From contig NC_133301.1 in assembly GCF_005239225.2 (NCBI RefSeq), positions 6,969,157 through 7,033,156 on the forward strand: a stretch of DNA of 64,000 nucleotides, given 5' to 3'. This DNA is from Populus alba (lineage: Eukaryota; Streptophyta; Magnoliopsida; Malpighiales; Salicaceae). Below, one piece after another: positions 35,643 through 48,660 of this stretch; the first letter of the stretch is position 1, and the number at the start of each line of letters is the position of its first letter. The position numbers and the translations under genes are program-made. The notes under the pieces were generated by a model. That model was not told where the DNA came from. It ran no database searches and saw nothing but the letters and a program-made list of their open reading frames with translations.

Positions 35643-35771
35643 ATAATTAAGCGAAGAAAGCTCGAAGGCAACCAATTCACAGAAACAATAACACAAACAC
35701 CTTTTGCTCATTAAAAACTCCGCAACCTCCCACTCACTGCCCCTCATCCTGCTCACTGGCCCTGCTGAATA
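35605..35771 (+). promoter_or_regulatory. Core promoter and 5' leader of CYP57
   Basis: A (TA)n run of about 15 repeats at 35609-35640 lies 130-160 bases before the ATG, a plausible TATA region. The following 130 bases change abruptly to C-rich transcript-like leader (CACAAACACC, CTCCGCAACCTCCCACTCAC). Transcription start not determinable here. Confidence 0.45.
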
Positions 35772-38700
35772 ATGTCATCGATTTACGTGTCAGAGCCACC
35801 AACGAAAGGCAAAGTAATACTAAACACAACGTACGGACCTTTAGACATCGAGCTCTGGCCTAAAGAAGCACCGAAAGCTGTTAGAAACTTCGTCCAACTC
35901 TGCCTCGAAGGTTACTATGATAAAACCATCTTTCACCGTATTATTAAGGGCTTTCTTGTTCAAGGCGGCGACCCTACTGGCACTGGCACAGGTAGGTAAC
36001 TCTGTAATTTCTCTTTGTGTTTCATTGACGGGCTGCAGTTTTTATTTTTGTATTAATATTGGATTTGCCTTAGGGTTTCAGGGTTTCTTGTAGTTTATAT
36101 AGACTATAGATTGGTGATTTGTAGTGTTTGTTAATATAATTATTAATTACTAGTGATTGAATTTTGTATTGCCATAGCACCTTGTGTTTGAATTTGGTCA
36201 AATTGGGATTTATTTACATGTTAGTGAATTTCTTTTTGGGGGGTTAATTTGTGGATAAGGAATTAAAAATTTGTTTAAAGTTTGTTGCTTTGTTTAACAA
36301 TTGAAATGGGTTTTTTTTCCTTGTTCAATTTTGTAGTTATTAGTAATTTTGGAAGGAATTACTTTTGTCTTTTAGCTGATTTTTTAATTTTTTGGGGTGA
36401 TATTGTTAATTAGAATATTGATGCTTGTCAATATTCGTAGGTGGTGAAAGTATATATGGAAGTGTGTTCGCTGATGAGTATCATTCGCGTCTGAGGTTTA
36501 ACCATAGAGGGCTAGTTGCATGCGCAAATGCAGGTAGGCCGCATTCAAATGGGAGTCAGTTTTTTATCTCGTTGGAAAAGTGTGATTGGCTTGATAAGAA
36601 GAATACTATTTTTGGAAAGGTAATGTTGGTTTTGGTTTTTGGGTTTGAAATTCTTTGGTGTATTCTGATTGCTTTTTGGAGCTAAGTTTCCTGGTTATCA
36701 GGTTACTGGGGACTCGATATATAATCTTCTGTCACTTGGTGAGGTTGAAACTAATAAGGACAATGATTGGCCATTAGATCCACCTCCAAGAATAATATCA
36801 GTTGAGGTAGGCTCGTTAGTGCTCTGAAATGCTAATCTCAGATTATAAATGCATAACAACTTGTGAGCTGTTCAAACTTCTATCTTTTATGAAATTGTGA
36901 TTGATGATCATGTAATGACATGCATGTAGTATGGATGTTTAGATGTATGATATATTGCCGATATTATGGTTATTCATTTTTTTTTTTAAAAAACTGCATC
37001 CGCTACATGATATGTCAATGTAATATGCTTTTGCATTTTGCATCAACTTTGATTCTTCATTCTCATGATAGTCCATGGCACAAATTTTACAGGAAGTTTT
37101 AATGCGTAGCTATATTATTGAAATTCCTTTTTAGGTACTGTGGAACCCTTTTGAAGATATCATTCCAAGGGTAATTCCCAAGCCCTCAAACAAACCTGCA
37201 ACTGATACTGAAAATAAAGATTCAAAGAAGAAAGCTGTGAAGTAGGTTCCCCCAACCTAGCATAATGTCATAATTTGAGAATCCAAAGACATTTATTGCT
37301 GTCCCTGTTACTATATTAAGGCTTTTCTTAATGCAGAAAGCTGAACTTACTTTCGTTTGGAGAAGAAGCTGAAGAAGAGGAGAAGGAATTGGCAGCTGTG
37401 AAGCAAAAGATCAAGAGCAGTCATGATGTATTGAATGATCCTCGTCTCCTAAAAGAAGAAAATCCAAGTAAAGAAACGGTAATGATGCCATACTTACTAT
37501 GATGCTTCTTATGATAAATAAAAATAGGGTATACCCATGATTAAAGGGCAACTAAAAATCTAGACAAAGTGCATAGAGAAGAAGTGCATGCTTGTGAAAT
37601 TCTGTTATTGAACATGTAGATATTGCAGTGATTTAGTGTTATAACAGTGATTTAGTGTTCAGATATCTTTAAAATACAGCAACTTTTGCAGAAATAATAT
37701 CTATGTTCAAGTTTCTGACAAAAGTATGAGGTGCATTGGCAATACTGCATGTTTTGGGGTTCAAACTATTATTTATGTGCTGGTTTTTGTTGGATTAAGG
37801 TCTTGCCATGTCCTCAAGTGTCAAACATTCCAAGTATTCAGGAGGAAAACTCTCCTTTGAGTCACACATACTGTAAAATCTGTAGGTGCTGAGTTCGTCC
37901 CACCATTATTGCTTAGTAAAAGCAATTCTATGATTTCAATAGATCTACTTTAGAATGATATCCTCTTGAGTTAGCAGGTAAATTTATCCACTATACATGT
38001 GAAAGTGGTCTATTTTTATTTTATTTTATTTGAGATGTGTTTGAATCAATGCAGAACTCTTCTGAAGGTAAAACAACTAGGGATATTCAGTTATCTGTTA
38101 AAGAAGTTCTAAGCTCAAAGAAAGGCACTTTATCTGTTAAAGAAGCTCCAAGCTTGAAGAAAGAAGCATCATGGAGAGATTCAGCAGCTGAATTTTCCAA
38201 CAGTGATGATAATGAAGAAGATGAGGGCATGTTTGATGCACGAATGCGCCAGCAAATACTTCAAAAAAGAAAGGAGCTTGGGGATGTTCCACCAAAGCCA
38301 AAGCAAAATGGTACCATGACACTTTCCTGTACATTTTCATTTGGTGAATTTTGTTAACAACATTGAGCATGTCTATTTTCCTTGTTTCAAAACAATGTCC
38401 CTTTCTATTGTGATTTTTATTCTTTATTTTCAGCTGACTTAATATCACAATGGCAAAGCTGAAAACAGTGGCAGAGAAAGCCTTGCGAATTGTATAGGTT
38501 ATCGCCATTTCAAAAGTGATTTCTCCTAAGTAACACTAGTCTTATGTTACCTCAAATACAAAGAAGTGTATAGGCACACACAGAGATATACAAACATATA
38601 CACAAGAAGCTCACTTAGCTGATTGATACAGGCAATTATTAGAAGTTGTCAATAAGCAATTAGTAAACTAAATGCAAATATGCAACTTCTTGATGGAAAA

Positions 38701-41325
38701 TGAAACATAAAATGGAATCGGCGAATGACTTTGACGCTTGATTTATCTCATAATGGGTTTTATTTATTTTATTATTATTTCAACTTTACTCGATGGAAGC
38801 CATTGCTAGAGAGGAAATTACAGTTTAGTTGATATCCCAAAGAAGGTCACTATGTTAACATCTTATTCGTTAATAAGTTATCAAAATAATTTTTTTATTC
38901 ATCATTCTTTGCATGTCCAAATTAGAGTCATCGCATCCTAATACTACATCAAATGCCTGTATTTTTTTTTGGGTGTGCAGGGAGCTCTAGCTCAAAGGAT
39001 CGTCAAGTCTCTGCAAGGTTAAATATGAATGATTTTCTTTTTTCACTTATGGAATTTTCACTATTTTTTTTGAGATCTCATCCTCAAAAGATTATTGTGA
39101 TGTGCTCTTTCTTCACTTGGCATTTCAAATTTGCTTATAAACTATATCAGACATATTGTGGCTAGACTTTCCCTGGCCCTCTCCATCAGTGATGCTATAC
39201 TATTTATCATGATTGACCATGAAATCTTACTAGAGGTTGTGATGGTGGATGGGAAAACTTTTAGTTTCATGAGAGGAAGTGGCTAAGATGTATGATTTAG
39301 AGTTTAGTTAAACTGCCAAGTACCCATGCCTACCAATAGAAAGGTGGTGATGTCTGCCACAAAACAATTATGTGGTATGAGGATCAGTGTGATTCATAAA
39401 TGTTCAAAATAACTTCTGCTTGAATTGGGTTGGTGTGGTACATGTCTCCAGCATAAGTGTTTGTCATATATTTTTGTTTCTCTGTCATTATGATCAATAG
39501 GTTTTGTTGTTGGAGTATTTTTACCTGGTTAGTTGGTGAAATTGTTTCTTGTATTTGCAGAATTCTGAAACCAAGGTTAAATCATGAAATTGAATTATAA
39601 TTTTGTTCCTGCCAGATCCAATAGTGAAAGCTTCAATGATGACCAACCAAAGGTGGAAAAATTGTCAATGAAGAAAAAGGGAGTAGGATCAGAGGCCAGG
39701 GCTGTGCGTATGGCTAATGCAGATGCAGACTTACAGTTGTTGGGTGAAACTGAACGAGGAAGACTATTGCAGAAACAAAAGAAGCGCCGACTTCAAGGCC
39801 GCGAGGATGATGTATGTTATATGATTACAGTTTATCTGTGGTGTAACTCCCTTGTCTGATTTGTTCCCTTTATATCCTCTTTTTAGCTAGAAGAATTTTG
39901 AAGTGATTGATCTTTGTTTGGCCATTGAAATTTTAGTTGCTAGGGAATTTTGAAGGTCAGGAATGTGGTGCGAAGACACATGAGTGAGGACTGATGCATG
40001 TTAGCACTGGTGAATATAAGAACACAGATGGGAGAAGTGGATGAAAATATTGGTGAAACTTGGAAATTGATGAGGATTGCGTGAACATGTTTTTAATATT
40101 ATAGGCAACTTAATATGTTTCTGTTAATTTTCTCTAAGATCATTTTTCTTATCATATTCCTTTACAGAATCAAAATTTTTGGACAATAATTGGTACCATT
40201 TTCCCCCTACATCACAGACACGATGAACAATAATTAGTCTAAACAAGGATGAATTATAGATCATGGAGCAAAAAATCTATGCATTTATTTGTTTCTTATT
40301 TATCTTCTCATTGTGTGCTTATATAAGCTGACCCCGTTTTTTTTCCACATGTAATACTTAGCTGTTTATTTTAATCCTTTTCTTCTGGCTAATTAGGTTT
40401 TAGCAAAACTCGAAAAGTTTAAAAAGGCCCTCTCTACAAAGGCTGATGCCGCAAAGAGCGAATCTGAAGATGCTGATAATGAAGATTTGTCTGACTGGAG
40501 AACTGTCCCCCTAACATTTGCACTTGAACGTGGCAAGGTAAGCTTCAGTATGAATTCTATTAATTTCTTCTTATGGTTTTGATAACCACATGACATGACA
40601 TTATTATATGTTTTCATCATTTTTTGCACTTTAATGTTATAGTTAATTTATAGTGTTGCCAAATAAACATAAGGTTGAAATTGGTAAAAAATGCCCAGAG
40701 TGAAATTAAAGATGACTACCTTCACATGAACGGTAATTTTGAATTTGTAAGAGTGTTTTATCTTGTGCTTACATGTATGGTGCTGAAAATATTATATTCA
40801 TTCTCAAAAGCATTCTGACTCAGTCTATGCCAGACAGTGAAGCCATAACAGAATGAACTGCTTACTGTTCATTTATTGCTTACTGAGTTTCAATTTTGTA
40901 AATTAGCATCAACTTACTTGAGTCATGTTATTCGGTATTTCCCCTTTCAACTTGTCATTGTCATTTCATTGAGTTACATTGGACAGTGCAAATCATGCTA
41001 AAAACATTAAATAGTTGATATTGGATCTTCTTAAACAAGAACCCTGAATTTCCCAGCATATGCAACATATAGGTTTATATATTCAAAGGTAAAAACCATG
41101 GTCATGACAGTAATTATAGAAATAGTATCACTCTTTGTTTTAAATATCTTAATCAATGTACTTACTCTTCTGCAATTGTAACAGGATGGTATGTCTCGCA
41201 AAGAGGATCCAAATGACTATGTTGTGCATGACCCTCTTTTGGAGAAAGGGAAAGAGAAATTTAACCGGATGCAAGCCAAGCAAAAGAGACGAGAACGAGA
41301 ATGGGCTGGAAAATCTCTTGCTTAG
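35772..41325 (+). CDS. CYP57: Cyclophilin-type peptidyl-prolyl isomerase, CYP57/CWC27 family, ten exons
   Basis: Spliceosome-associated cyclophilin, nuclear; CWC27 family members join activated spliceosomes. Exons inferred from GT/AG sites and frame: 35772-35991, 36441-36619, 36702-36806, 37135-37241, 37337-37478, 38055-38310, 38981-39017, 39616-39811, 40397-40537, 41185-41325. They sum to 1524 bases, 507 residues plus TAG, close to the ~500 residues of Arabidopsis CYP57. The cyclophilin domain occupies residues ~10-165: FHRIIKGFLVQGGD, NAGRPHSNGSQFFIS and CDWLDKKNTIFGKV, keeping the catalytic Arg, the Gln/Phe pair and the Trp that human CWC27 lacks. VLWNPFEDIIPR follows, as in CWC27. The C-terminal half is charged and probably disordered, rich in Lys/Glu, ending with VVHDPLLEKGKEKF and a basic tail. 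Exon 7 is a 37-base microexon. All junctions keep frame; no lesion seen. Confidence 0.92.
40682..40980 (+). repeat. Intron 9 segment duplicated downstream (copy 1)
   Basis: Lies within intron 9 of CYP57. About 250 bases from GAATTTGTAAGAGTGTTTTA to TCATTTCATTGAGTTACA match 42258-42523 in the same orientation at roughly 90 percent by eye. This copy holds an extra ~36 bases after GGTAAAAAAT. Confidence 0.85.
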
Positions 41326-42257
41326 ACTCTAATATGAAATATGCAACATGAGTTGGTTAACTTGCCTCCTTATATTTGCTCATAGTTGGCTACAGATAAT
41401 TCATTATTTCTGGCCAAAGTCACAAGAAACTATGGAAAATGGTTCTTGGAGGTGCATTGTTGACCTCCAATTTGTTCTCATTGTGAAGGTTCACTTGATG
41501 AGACCACCGTTTTTACCTGGAAACGATGCTACTGAGCAGCTGCCTCATGCTATAATCTTCGGTACTTGCTCTTTTAAAATGCATTTTCCTGCCTTTTTCC
41601 TAACTTAAACCTGTCAAATTAACTTTGGTAACAGTACTAACTGTTGTACATCTGCTAAATATGTGTGATTATTAGATTGAATTTGAAAACAATTACTTGT
41701 CTGAACAATCAGTAATTTGGTCAATTGTTGCAAATGTTTTTTTTTATATATATATATATATATAAACCAACTCCACTAATAAAATCCTTGAATTTTTCAA
41801 ATGTTTGACAATGGAATGATGGACGAGGCTTTTTTTTTTTGTTTTCCTGATTTACCTTTGGGAATAGGAATATAGAGTCATGATAGTTTAGACTTGTTGA
41901 ATGGCCAAAAGCGCACATTGTTGTTGTGGAAGAACATATCGCTTCGTTAGACCTGATCTTGAGTTTTGAGGATTGGCCATATTGCTCATCCCGTCAGATT
42001 CAAACAGGTGGTGGCACACGTAAAAGAAGTGCTTCCATGTACTCGAATTTAATTTGAAGCTAGTATTATTATCTTTCCCTGGAAAGTCTTTCAAAAATCA
42101 AGTTCATCTAGTTGTTCACTGTTCAATAATTTTAGCAAGACTGCTGAAGGTCAAGAAAAGATTGGTTGCTGTTAACTTTATCGTTTTGAACTTAGCAACT
42201 TTAGTAAAAGGAAAAATGACCATCCTTACTATTATTATTTGCCCGTTGCTTGTGGTT
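41326..42257 (+). other. 3' UTR and flank of CYP57
   Basis: The first few hundred bases after the stop are presumably 3' UTR; no clear poly(A) signal can be assigned. A (TA)n run sits at 41745-41765. No second gene is supported; open frames of 60-86 codons here lack similarity. Confidence 0.45.
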
Positions 42258-42523
42258 TGGTAAAAAATAGCGGGTAATGTTGAATTTGTAAGCGTGTTTT
42301 ATCTTGTGCTTCCATGCATGGTCCCGAAAATATTATATTCATTCTCAAAAGCATTCTGACTCGGTCTATGCCAGACAGTGAAGCCATAACAGAAAGGACT
42401 GCTTACTGTTCATTTGTTAATTAGTGAGTTTCAATCTTGTAAATTAGCATCAACTCACTTGAGTCATTTTATTTGGTATTTTCCCGTTCTACTTGTCATT
42501 GTCATTTCATTGGGTCACAAATA
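42258..42523 (+). repeat. Intron 9 segment duplicated downstream (copy 2)
   Basis: Direct repeat of 40682-40980, about 1.55 kb further on and beyond the CYP57 stop. Contains CATTCTCAAAAGCATTCTGA and TATGCCAGACAGTGAAGCCA in common with copy 1. No terminal inverted repeats or target duplication seen. Confidence 0.85.
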
Positions 42524-43514
42524 TAATTAAAAAAGGGAAGGCAGTAAATCTTGCTGACTCTGAGGACTAAATTGTTCCATTGTTTTATATGGATACTGGA
42601 ATAATCTTATACGAGATCCGCTTAGCTTATCGATCGCCAAGCCTAATTCTGTTTTTTTAATTATTATTATTATCATTATTATTATTATTTTAAGAAATTT
42701 CAGTGCTAGTTTAGTTTAATATTTAATATTCACAGCCAAATCGAACATGATTCTTGCAGCTTTGCTAGAAGTTACTTAATGAAGAGAGATCCAAAGCCAT
42801 GCCATTTTTATGTGCTTGATTTTGGATTACTTTTTTTTCTCTGTAGCCTGGGCGTACATTTTTTTTTACTGGTAAAAAAAAAAAATATTTGTGTTAATGT
42901 TGACCTGATTGACAAAATAAAATTGATACATGGACCAATTTAAAAAAAATCATGAAACCTAAAAAACAAATTGAAAAAAAAAGAGGAAATGAAGTTAAGA
43001 TTCTAGTTAATCAAATGGAAAAGAATAAAAGTAAAAAAAAAATAAAGTGACCTAGATCAACTTGATTAATGCAAGCAAGTCATGAGACTAACATAAGTAA
43101 TTATAAATCAAATAAAAAAAAAGCTAAAGTTGAATTCTATACAAATCCAACGTAGAAGGATGAATTTAAAAAGATGATCAATTAAAAAAAAATGAAACAA
43201 ACAAACCAATCTTGTGATTCAATCATGCAAATGAGATAATCGAATAGAAGGTAAACGGAGAAACATCATGCCACTCAATTTCAAAACAACTTAATGCTAA
43301 AGGATGAAGCACAAAAAATGTTAAATTTTAAAAGACCGAACCTAAAAAAATCAAGTCAACCTACAAAACTTGCAATCCAAGCGATGAGATCAAGATAGAC
43401 AAATATAAAGAAAATTAGAGAAAATCATGAAAACCTAATATCAAAAAACCTCAACCTTGAAGGATGGAGCCTAAAAAAAAAATCAATTCCCAACCAGTAT
43501 AATGTTGAAGGATG
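42524..43514 (+). other. A-rich region with degenerate repeats
   Basis: Strings of poly-A interrupted by GATGAA(T/G)(T/G/C)AAAAA, ATCAA(G/C)TTGA and CAA(T/G)CATG(C/A)AA(A/G)TGAGAT-like phrases spaced roughly 100-130 bases apart. Looks like an old tandem or dispersed repeat; no gene seen. A (TTA)n tract lies at 42659-42690. Confidence 0.5.
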
Positions 43515-46500
43515 TGTTATAACCCATTTCTAGGTTATTCCTTAATTTTTTTAAAAAAATAAATAAAATAAAATAAAATAACAATAGCAAGAAGATTGGT
43601 ATTTTGGTAAAAACAAGTTAGTAGAATTTCAAATGTAGAAAAAAATCAAGCTGTAATTTTGGATGGAATCGAGAGCATACTTGTACTCCATTATACCCGG
43701 AACTAAAAAGACAATGCAAATTCAAGGTCAAGTTACATGATTATTGAACGAATCTGTATAAAAATTAAGCCTAAGAATATAATTAGATTTTTAATAAGCT
43801 AATTTGATTTAATCATTGACCAAATTAAAATTTAATTATATTTAATAATTAATTTGGGTCTAATTGAAGGATTTAATTAGATGTAAGGACTTAATTATAT
43901 TTTAAATGAGTCAAATTAATTTTATTAAGGGCTTAATTGATGAAAAATTAAGTTTGGAAGCCTAATTTGGGCTTAATTGTGAAAATTGAAATTTTTGGAG
44001 ATCAAGTTTGATTTTTACCAAGTTAATTCATTCAAATTATGGGTATAACTGCAACAAAATCAAAGTTTTCAGGTCAATTAAGGGTTAAATTAAAAAAATT
44101 CATAGCCAAAGATCATTTTGCAGAAGATGCCGACCTATGATAACTCAATTTATTGAAATCAGGGGTGAAATTGAAGAAAATTAAAAGTTTAATGGTCAAT
44201 TGAAGGTCAAATTGTACAAATTCAAGAACAAGGACCAAAATAAAAAAGACATTGAAATCTAGAGCTGACATTAAACTTCACCAGGTGAAAATTGCATAAA
44301 ATTGAAAGTTTAAGGCTAATTAAGGGTGCAATTGAAAGAAATTAAAAGATGAAGGACCAAATCAAACTTTGGCCAAATTCCTAAATTTAAACCCTAAATC
44401 CTTAAAACGAAAATGTTTTGAATAGTAAGAAAAAAGGACCAGACGACGCGTCGTGGCCTTTTATTTTTCCAGGAAAAGCTACTTGAGCTTTATCTCTCCA
44501 CCAAATTTGACAAAAGTTGCATACAAAATGATGGACCTAACATCTGACTACACATTAGTGTGGTCATTTCTAGCCAATTAACGCTACAACGATTATGACA
44601 CCGCTTTAAAATGGCTAACCTAACCAGCCCTTTTGCAATAACTTTAGTAGTTTATGATGGCTACTTTGAGCCAACAGTTGAGATTTTAATTAAGGGCCAA
44701 GATTTGACACAATTATAGATTTGAGCCAAGATTTTATGGCATGAAGAGGAAGAATATTGGGGGTAAAAATTGAAAAAATAGCCTTCCCCTTAGTTTTTTC
44801 TGCCATTATCATCTTCCCCTTTTTTCCCCCACCGTGTTCCCAAATGCCATCACCTCAACACCGCCATGACTAGGTGTAACCAACTTCCTCCACTAACCCA
44901 TCCTTTCACCTACGACAAGGGTAGCTGCCACAAACTTATTTCCCTCCGCCACAAGTTTTCTCCCAACAGCCAACGCTAGCATCAGTCGCAAGCGTCTCCA
45001 CCCATAACTCCACCACCAGTCGACAACAAGAGCAACCAGACACTCCCTCTATGCCAGGTAATCCACTCCTCTTTTCTTCTCCATCTTCTTCCCCTTGAAG
45101 GTTCGACTCCTGCATGCAGAATGAGAATTTGTTCTGTATGCAAGGAATGAATTATAATTAATATAGTTGTTAGGCATGAAAACAACCATGTTGGCCTGGC
45201 CTGGACCCATTTCAGCCCAGCCTAGATGGATGGGCAAGGTCCAGCCCACCAATAAAAAAAGAAGGGTCTATTGGGTTGCTAGTCAGCCCAACCCGATTGG
45301 GTCGGGTTGGACCTGTTTTGGCCAAGCCCTCTCGGCTGGGCCAGGTCCAACCCAATTTATAACAACAACAACAACAACAATAATAATATAGTATTATATA
45401 TATATTATATATACAAAAACAAAAAAAATCCAAAAAATTCCAAGGGTTATTTAAAAAACAATTATGATTTTCATGCATATTTTTCCAATAATTTTACATA
45501 ATATCGAGCTGTATATTTATATTGTAAGATATAAATCCGGTATTAAAATACCTAGTTTTCTTCAGAACCTGTCTATTTTTTTAAAAAATAAAACATTTTT
45601 AAAAATTAATTTCCTCTTAAAAAACAAAAAAAATATTTTGTTTTCATGCATATTACCAAATCCTAAAAGTTTTCTAACTACATATTTTATAAAAAAAAAC
45701 AAAAATACATTGTTCTCATGTTTTGAAATGAAAAAAAAAAAAGGATATCGTAACTAGTTTATGATTATCCGTTAGGATTTGATTAAAATGTCAAAAACCC
45801 TTAACCAATCACTTTGTTCATTTTGTATTAGGGTTTAACAATAGACTTTAATATTTGAAGATGTAAAATTACTCAGTAGAGTATACTCTTAGGTTTTAAA
45901 GATACAAAGGAATAAATGTGATGCTATAATTTGGACTTTAGAATGACTACGATTTCATCCAATAAGGTAGAGACTCTCACAAAAGAGATTTATCTTGAAC
46001 CTTAGAAGAGACCAACAAATAAAAACTTGACCTAGGAAAACAATTAAACAACAATGCAGTTACCTTAGGCATGGTGCACTAAGGGTGATGCATCTTCCCC
46101 TTGTACAACCATACCCATACTCTCATAGGCCATAGGTTTTCTAGTAACCATAATACTAGGTGGCGACTCCTGAATCTTATAATCATAATTTTATGATTAT
46201 ACCTAGACCCTTTACTTCTCCAACACCTTTTAGGAGGCATTTTAGCATGTGCTGTCCGATGTCGTTCTGTGATAGGATGACAACTCCACTGGGGAATACC
46301 TTATCTAGTGGGACTAAACTTTACTTGTTTGATTGTTCATTAGTTTTGGTCCATTTAATTTTAGCATGTATCTTCACTGCTTTAGCATTTTCACTTCTTG
46401 TTCATGCATAAGTATATTAGGTATGGATTAATTTTCTCATGCATTTTAATTTCATAATTGTAGGTTAGCTGGGGAGTAGCGGTCCTCCTCATGACTTTTA

Positions 46501-47230
46501 GTCAGGGTTCAGATTCGTGAAATATCTAACTATGAGTTGAGTGTTTATTCGGTAATAGCAGTCACATCATGCCCCAACCGCTCCTTGTAAACCCCTATAC
46601 TACCTTCACATAAGGTGGTCATTAAGTAGTTCATAGACTCTTTTGAAACCAAGTAAAAAGTCTACCCGTCATGTAATGGCCTAAAACCTGCCATTAGGGT
46701 ATGGATTCCTTAAAAACTCATTTTGCATAAAGATGAACCTTAATAATCCTGAACTCTGTAGGATTTTCTGACCTAAAACCAAGACTTTTCTAAAAAGAGT
46801 TTGAGATGATCAGACTACGGGTTTTCACCATCCATACCCAATGTGCATTTGCATCCATACACATACATCCATTCATTATAAATAACATACATGCATGTAC
46901 TAGGTTGAAATATAGGTCCCTAAAGAGTCTACAACACCCGACTTAAACTGAGAAATATGGAAAATGAAGAGTGTGCTCACTGTGATGCTCATTTCTAAGA
47001 AGAGTTAGAGTCTTTAAAATTTAGTGTGGTTTGCCTTACTAACTTACTCGAGCAAGCACTTAGAAATGTCTCTGGTGAAGGACTTTCCAACTAACCTATC
47101 ACTTTTGTTTAGATCCCAACAACAACTTAACCTAAAGAAAGAATGGGTGTATGTAAGGCCTAACCCACTCCCCTTTGCAGAATATTGTTCACTATGACTT
47201 AACCCAACCTGACTTCCACGCCTCATGATT
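43515..47230 (+). mobile_element. Decayed LTR element, possibly Ogre/Tat-like
   Basis: Weak case. A possible LTR starts TGTTATAACCC at 43515, with a partner end GGGTTTAACA at 45831-45840. A C-rich stretch (44860-45060) and GGGCC-rich patch (45190-45360) lie inside. GATGACAACTCCACTGGGGA at 46276-46295 resembles the TGGCGACTCC(A/G)CTGGGGA primer site of Ogre-type elements, and a second TGGCGACTCC is at 46161-46170. A gag-like fragment follows at 46957. The target duplication was not found, and boundaries are uncertain. Confidence 0.35.
46957..47110 (+). pseudogene. Possible Tat/Ogre gag N-terminus, decayed
   Basis: ATG at 46957-46959 opens MENEECAHCDAHF, then an in-frame TAA, then EELESLKFSVVCLTNLLEQAL and RNVSGEGLSN before another stop. 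The LxxLTxLLEQxL heptad-like run resembles the coiled-coil start of Tat-lineage gag proteins as I remember them. Too short and broken for certainty. Confidence 0.3.
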
Positions 47231-47362
47231 GGCAGCCCACAAGCCCCAAAACGCGTCTTATAAGGTTAGGTACCAACTGCCTTAATATGGCCCGGCTCTA
47301 AACACTTTTCTTTCAATGTGGGATGTTACAATCCCTCCACTTTAAGAATGAGTTGTCCTCAA

Positions 47363-47373
47363 CTCTGATACCA
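47363..47373 (-). promoter_or_regulatory. Initiator tRNA-Met type primer-binding site
   Basis: The minus strand reads TGGTATCAGAG, the primer motif of many plant Ty3 chromoviruses and copia elements. It sits two bases from an LTR-like end (TGTAAAGCC at 47376). Confidence 0.6.
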
Positions 47374-47566
47374 TATGTAAAGCCCTCATAAATTTTCAGT
47401 GCAATCCGACGGTTGGATTGAACTTTATACTTAATAGTGCTAAATTGGTCAGTAGGTGATTTTTATGCAAGAAATATCCAAATTTTCTTGTTTAACCCTT
47501 TTATAAAACATATACATTAATCCTCTAAACCCTAGGGGTAATTTTGTCATTTATACATAAACCCCT

Positions 47567-48660
47567 TGACACGACTAAAAGCTTGATGTCTTCTCCCAAG
47601 TGCAGGAGCGTCGAAGTAATAAATAACCCGGCAAGACCGGGGTCGAACCACAGAGAGGTTACTTGTATAAATTATCAATAACAACGCAACAATAACAATA
47701 ATAACGATAATAATAACAAAAGTAGTACTAGTAATAGTAATAATAATAATAATACTCAGTACGTGGCGTTGTTATACCTGAGAATGATCTAAAAGATCGG
47801 GTCACAGGTTTCTAGCCTATATACTGAGTTTATGAACAGATAATAATAATAATAATAATAACAACAACAACAACAATAATAATAAAGAAGAGAAGGAATA
47901 AATTAATGAGAACTTTGAGTTGAAAGATTAATGTAAGGATTAAACAATAAATGTCAAGGTTAGAGGATCCACTAATGGTACTTCAAACAAGTATAATATA
48001 AACTCTTATTACTCAATTGGAAACCACACATAAAGGAGGTTCCAATCAGATTATAAATTGTTAACATGATTACATTAGTTATCTTATTCGAATAAAGCTA
48101 ATACTTGTAAATGTTGGCAGGCATTCATGATTATAACTTATGTTAACAACAAATCAAGTTCCTTTCATAGCTCAGGTGTCGGTTATACCATACAGTATGG
48201 GCTATGAAAGTGCCAAGTATTTGTTGTACCAAGTGTTATACAACATAAATCTAGATTAACCATTTAACAAGCAAAGTATTAAAAGTGAACAAGATAACAA
48301 ATATAAAACATGTTAGTATCCAACGTTAAGGTCCATGTTAAGTTTATATTATACTTATTCTTACACCATTAGTGTACCCTTTTCACCTTGACATAATTAA
48401 CTTAGCTAAACATAATGAAAGAAAGAAACATAAATGAACAAGATAAGAACATAAATGAGAAAGAAGTTAACTAAGTAAAGGAAAGGAAATGAAGTGCATA
48501 AACTTGATATTAATGAAAGCAAAATATAAGCAATACAAAGAGAGAAAGCAAGAGCATGATCTTGATCTGAAAACCAAGATGCCTCAATACATGGTAAGTG
48601 CCTCTTTTTATAGGCCAAAATTTGGAACTATTGATTTGTTAATTAATTGATGAGTGGGTG
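47567..48660 (-). repeat. 3' LTR of element G (truncated)
   Basis: About 1.09 kb retained of ~1.72 kb. The inner end joins integrase at GAGTGGGTGGC/AACTTTGTG near 48660. The LTR normally continues GGGTGGCCACATC and integrase normally reads GGGTGGCAACTTT, so the breakpoint shares about seven bases. Confidence 0.88.

Noticed and set aside
38137..38508. 123-codon minus-strand frame over CYP57 exon 6
   Set aside because: Antisense shadow of a Glu/Lys-rich exon.
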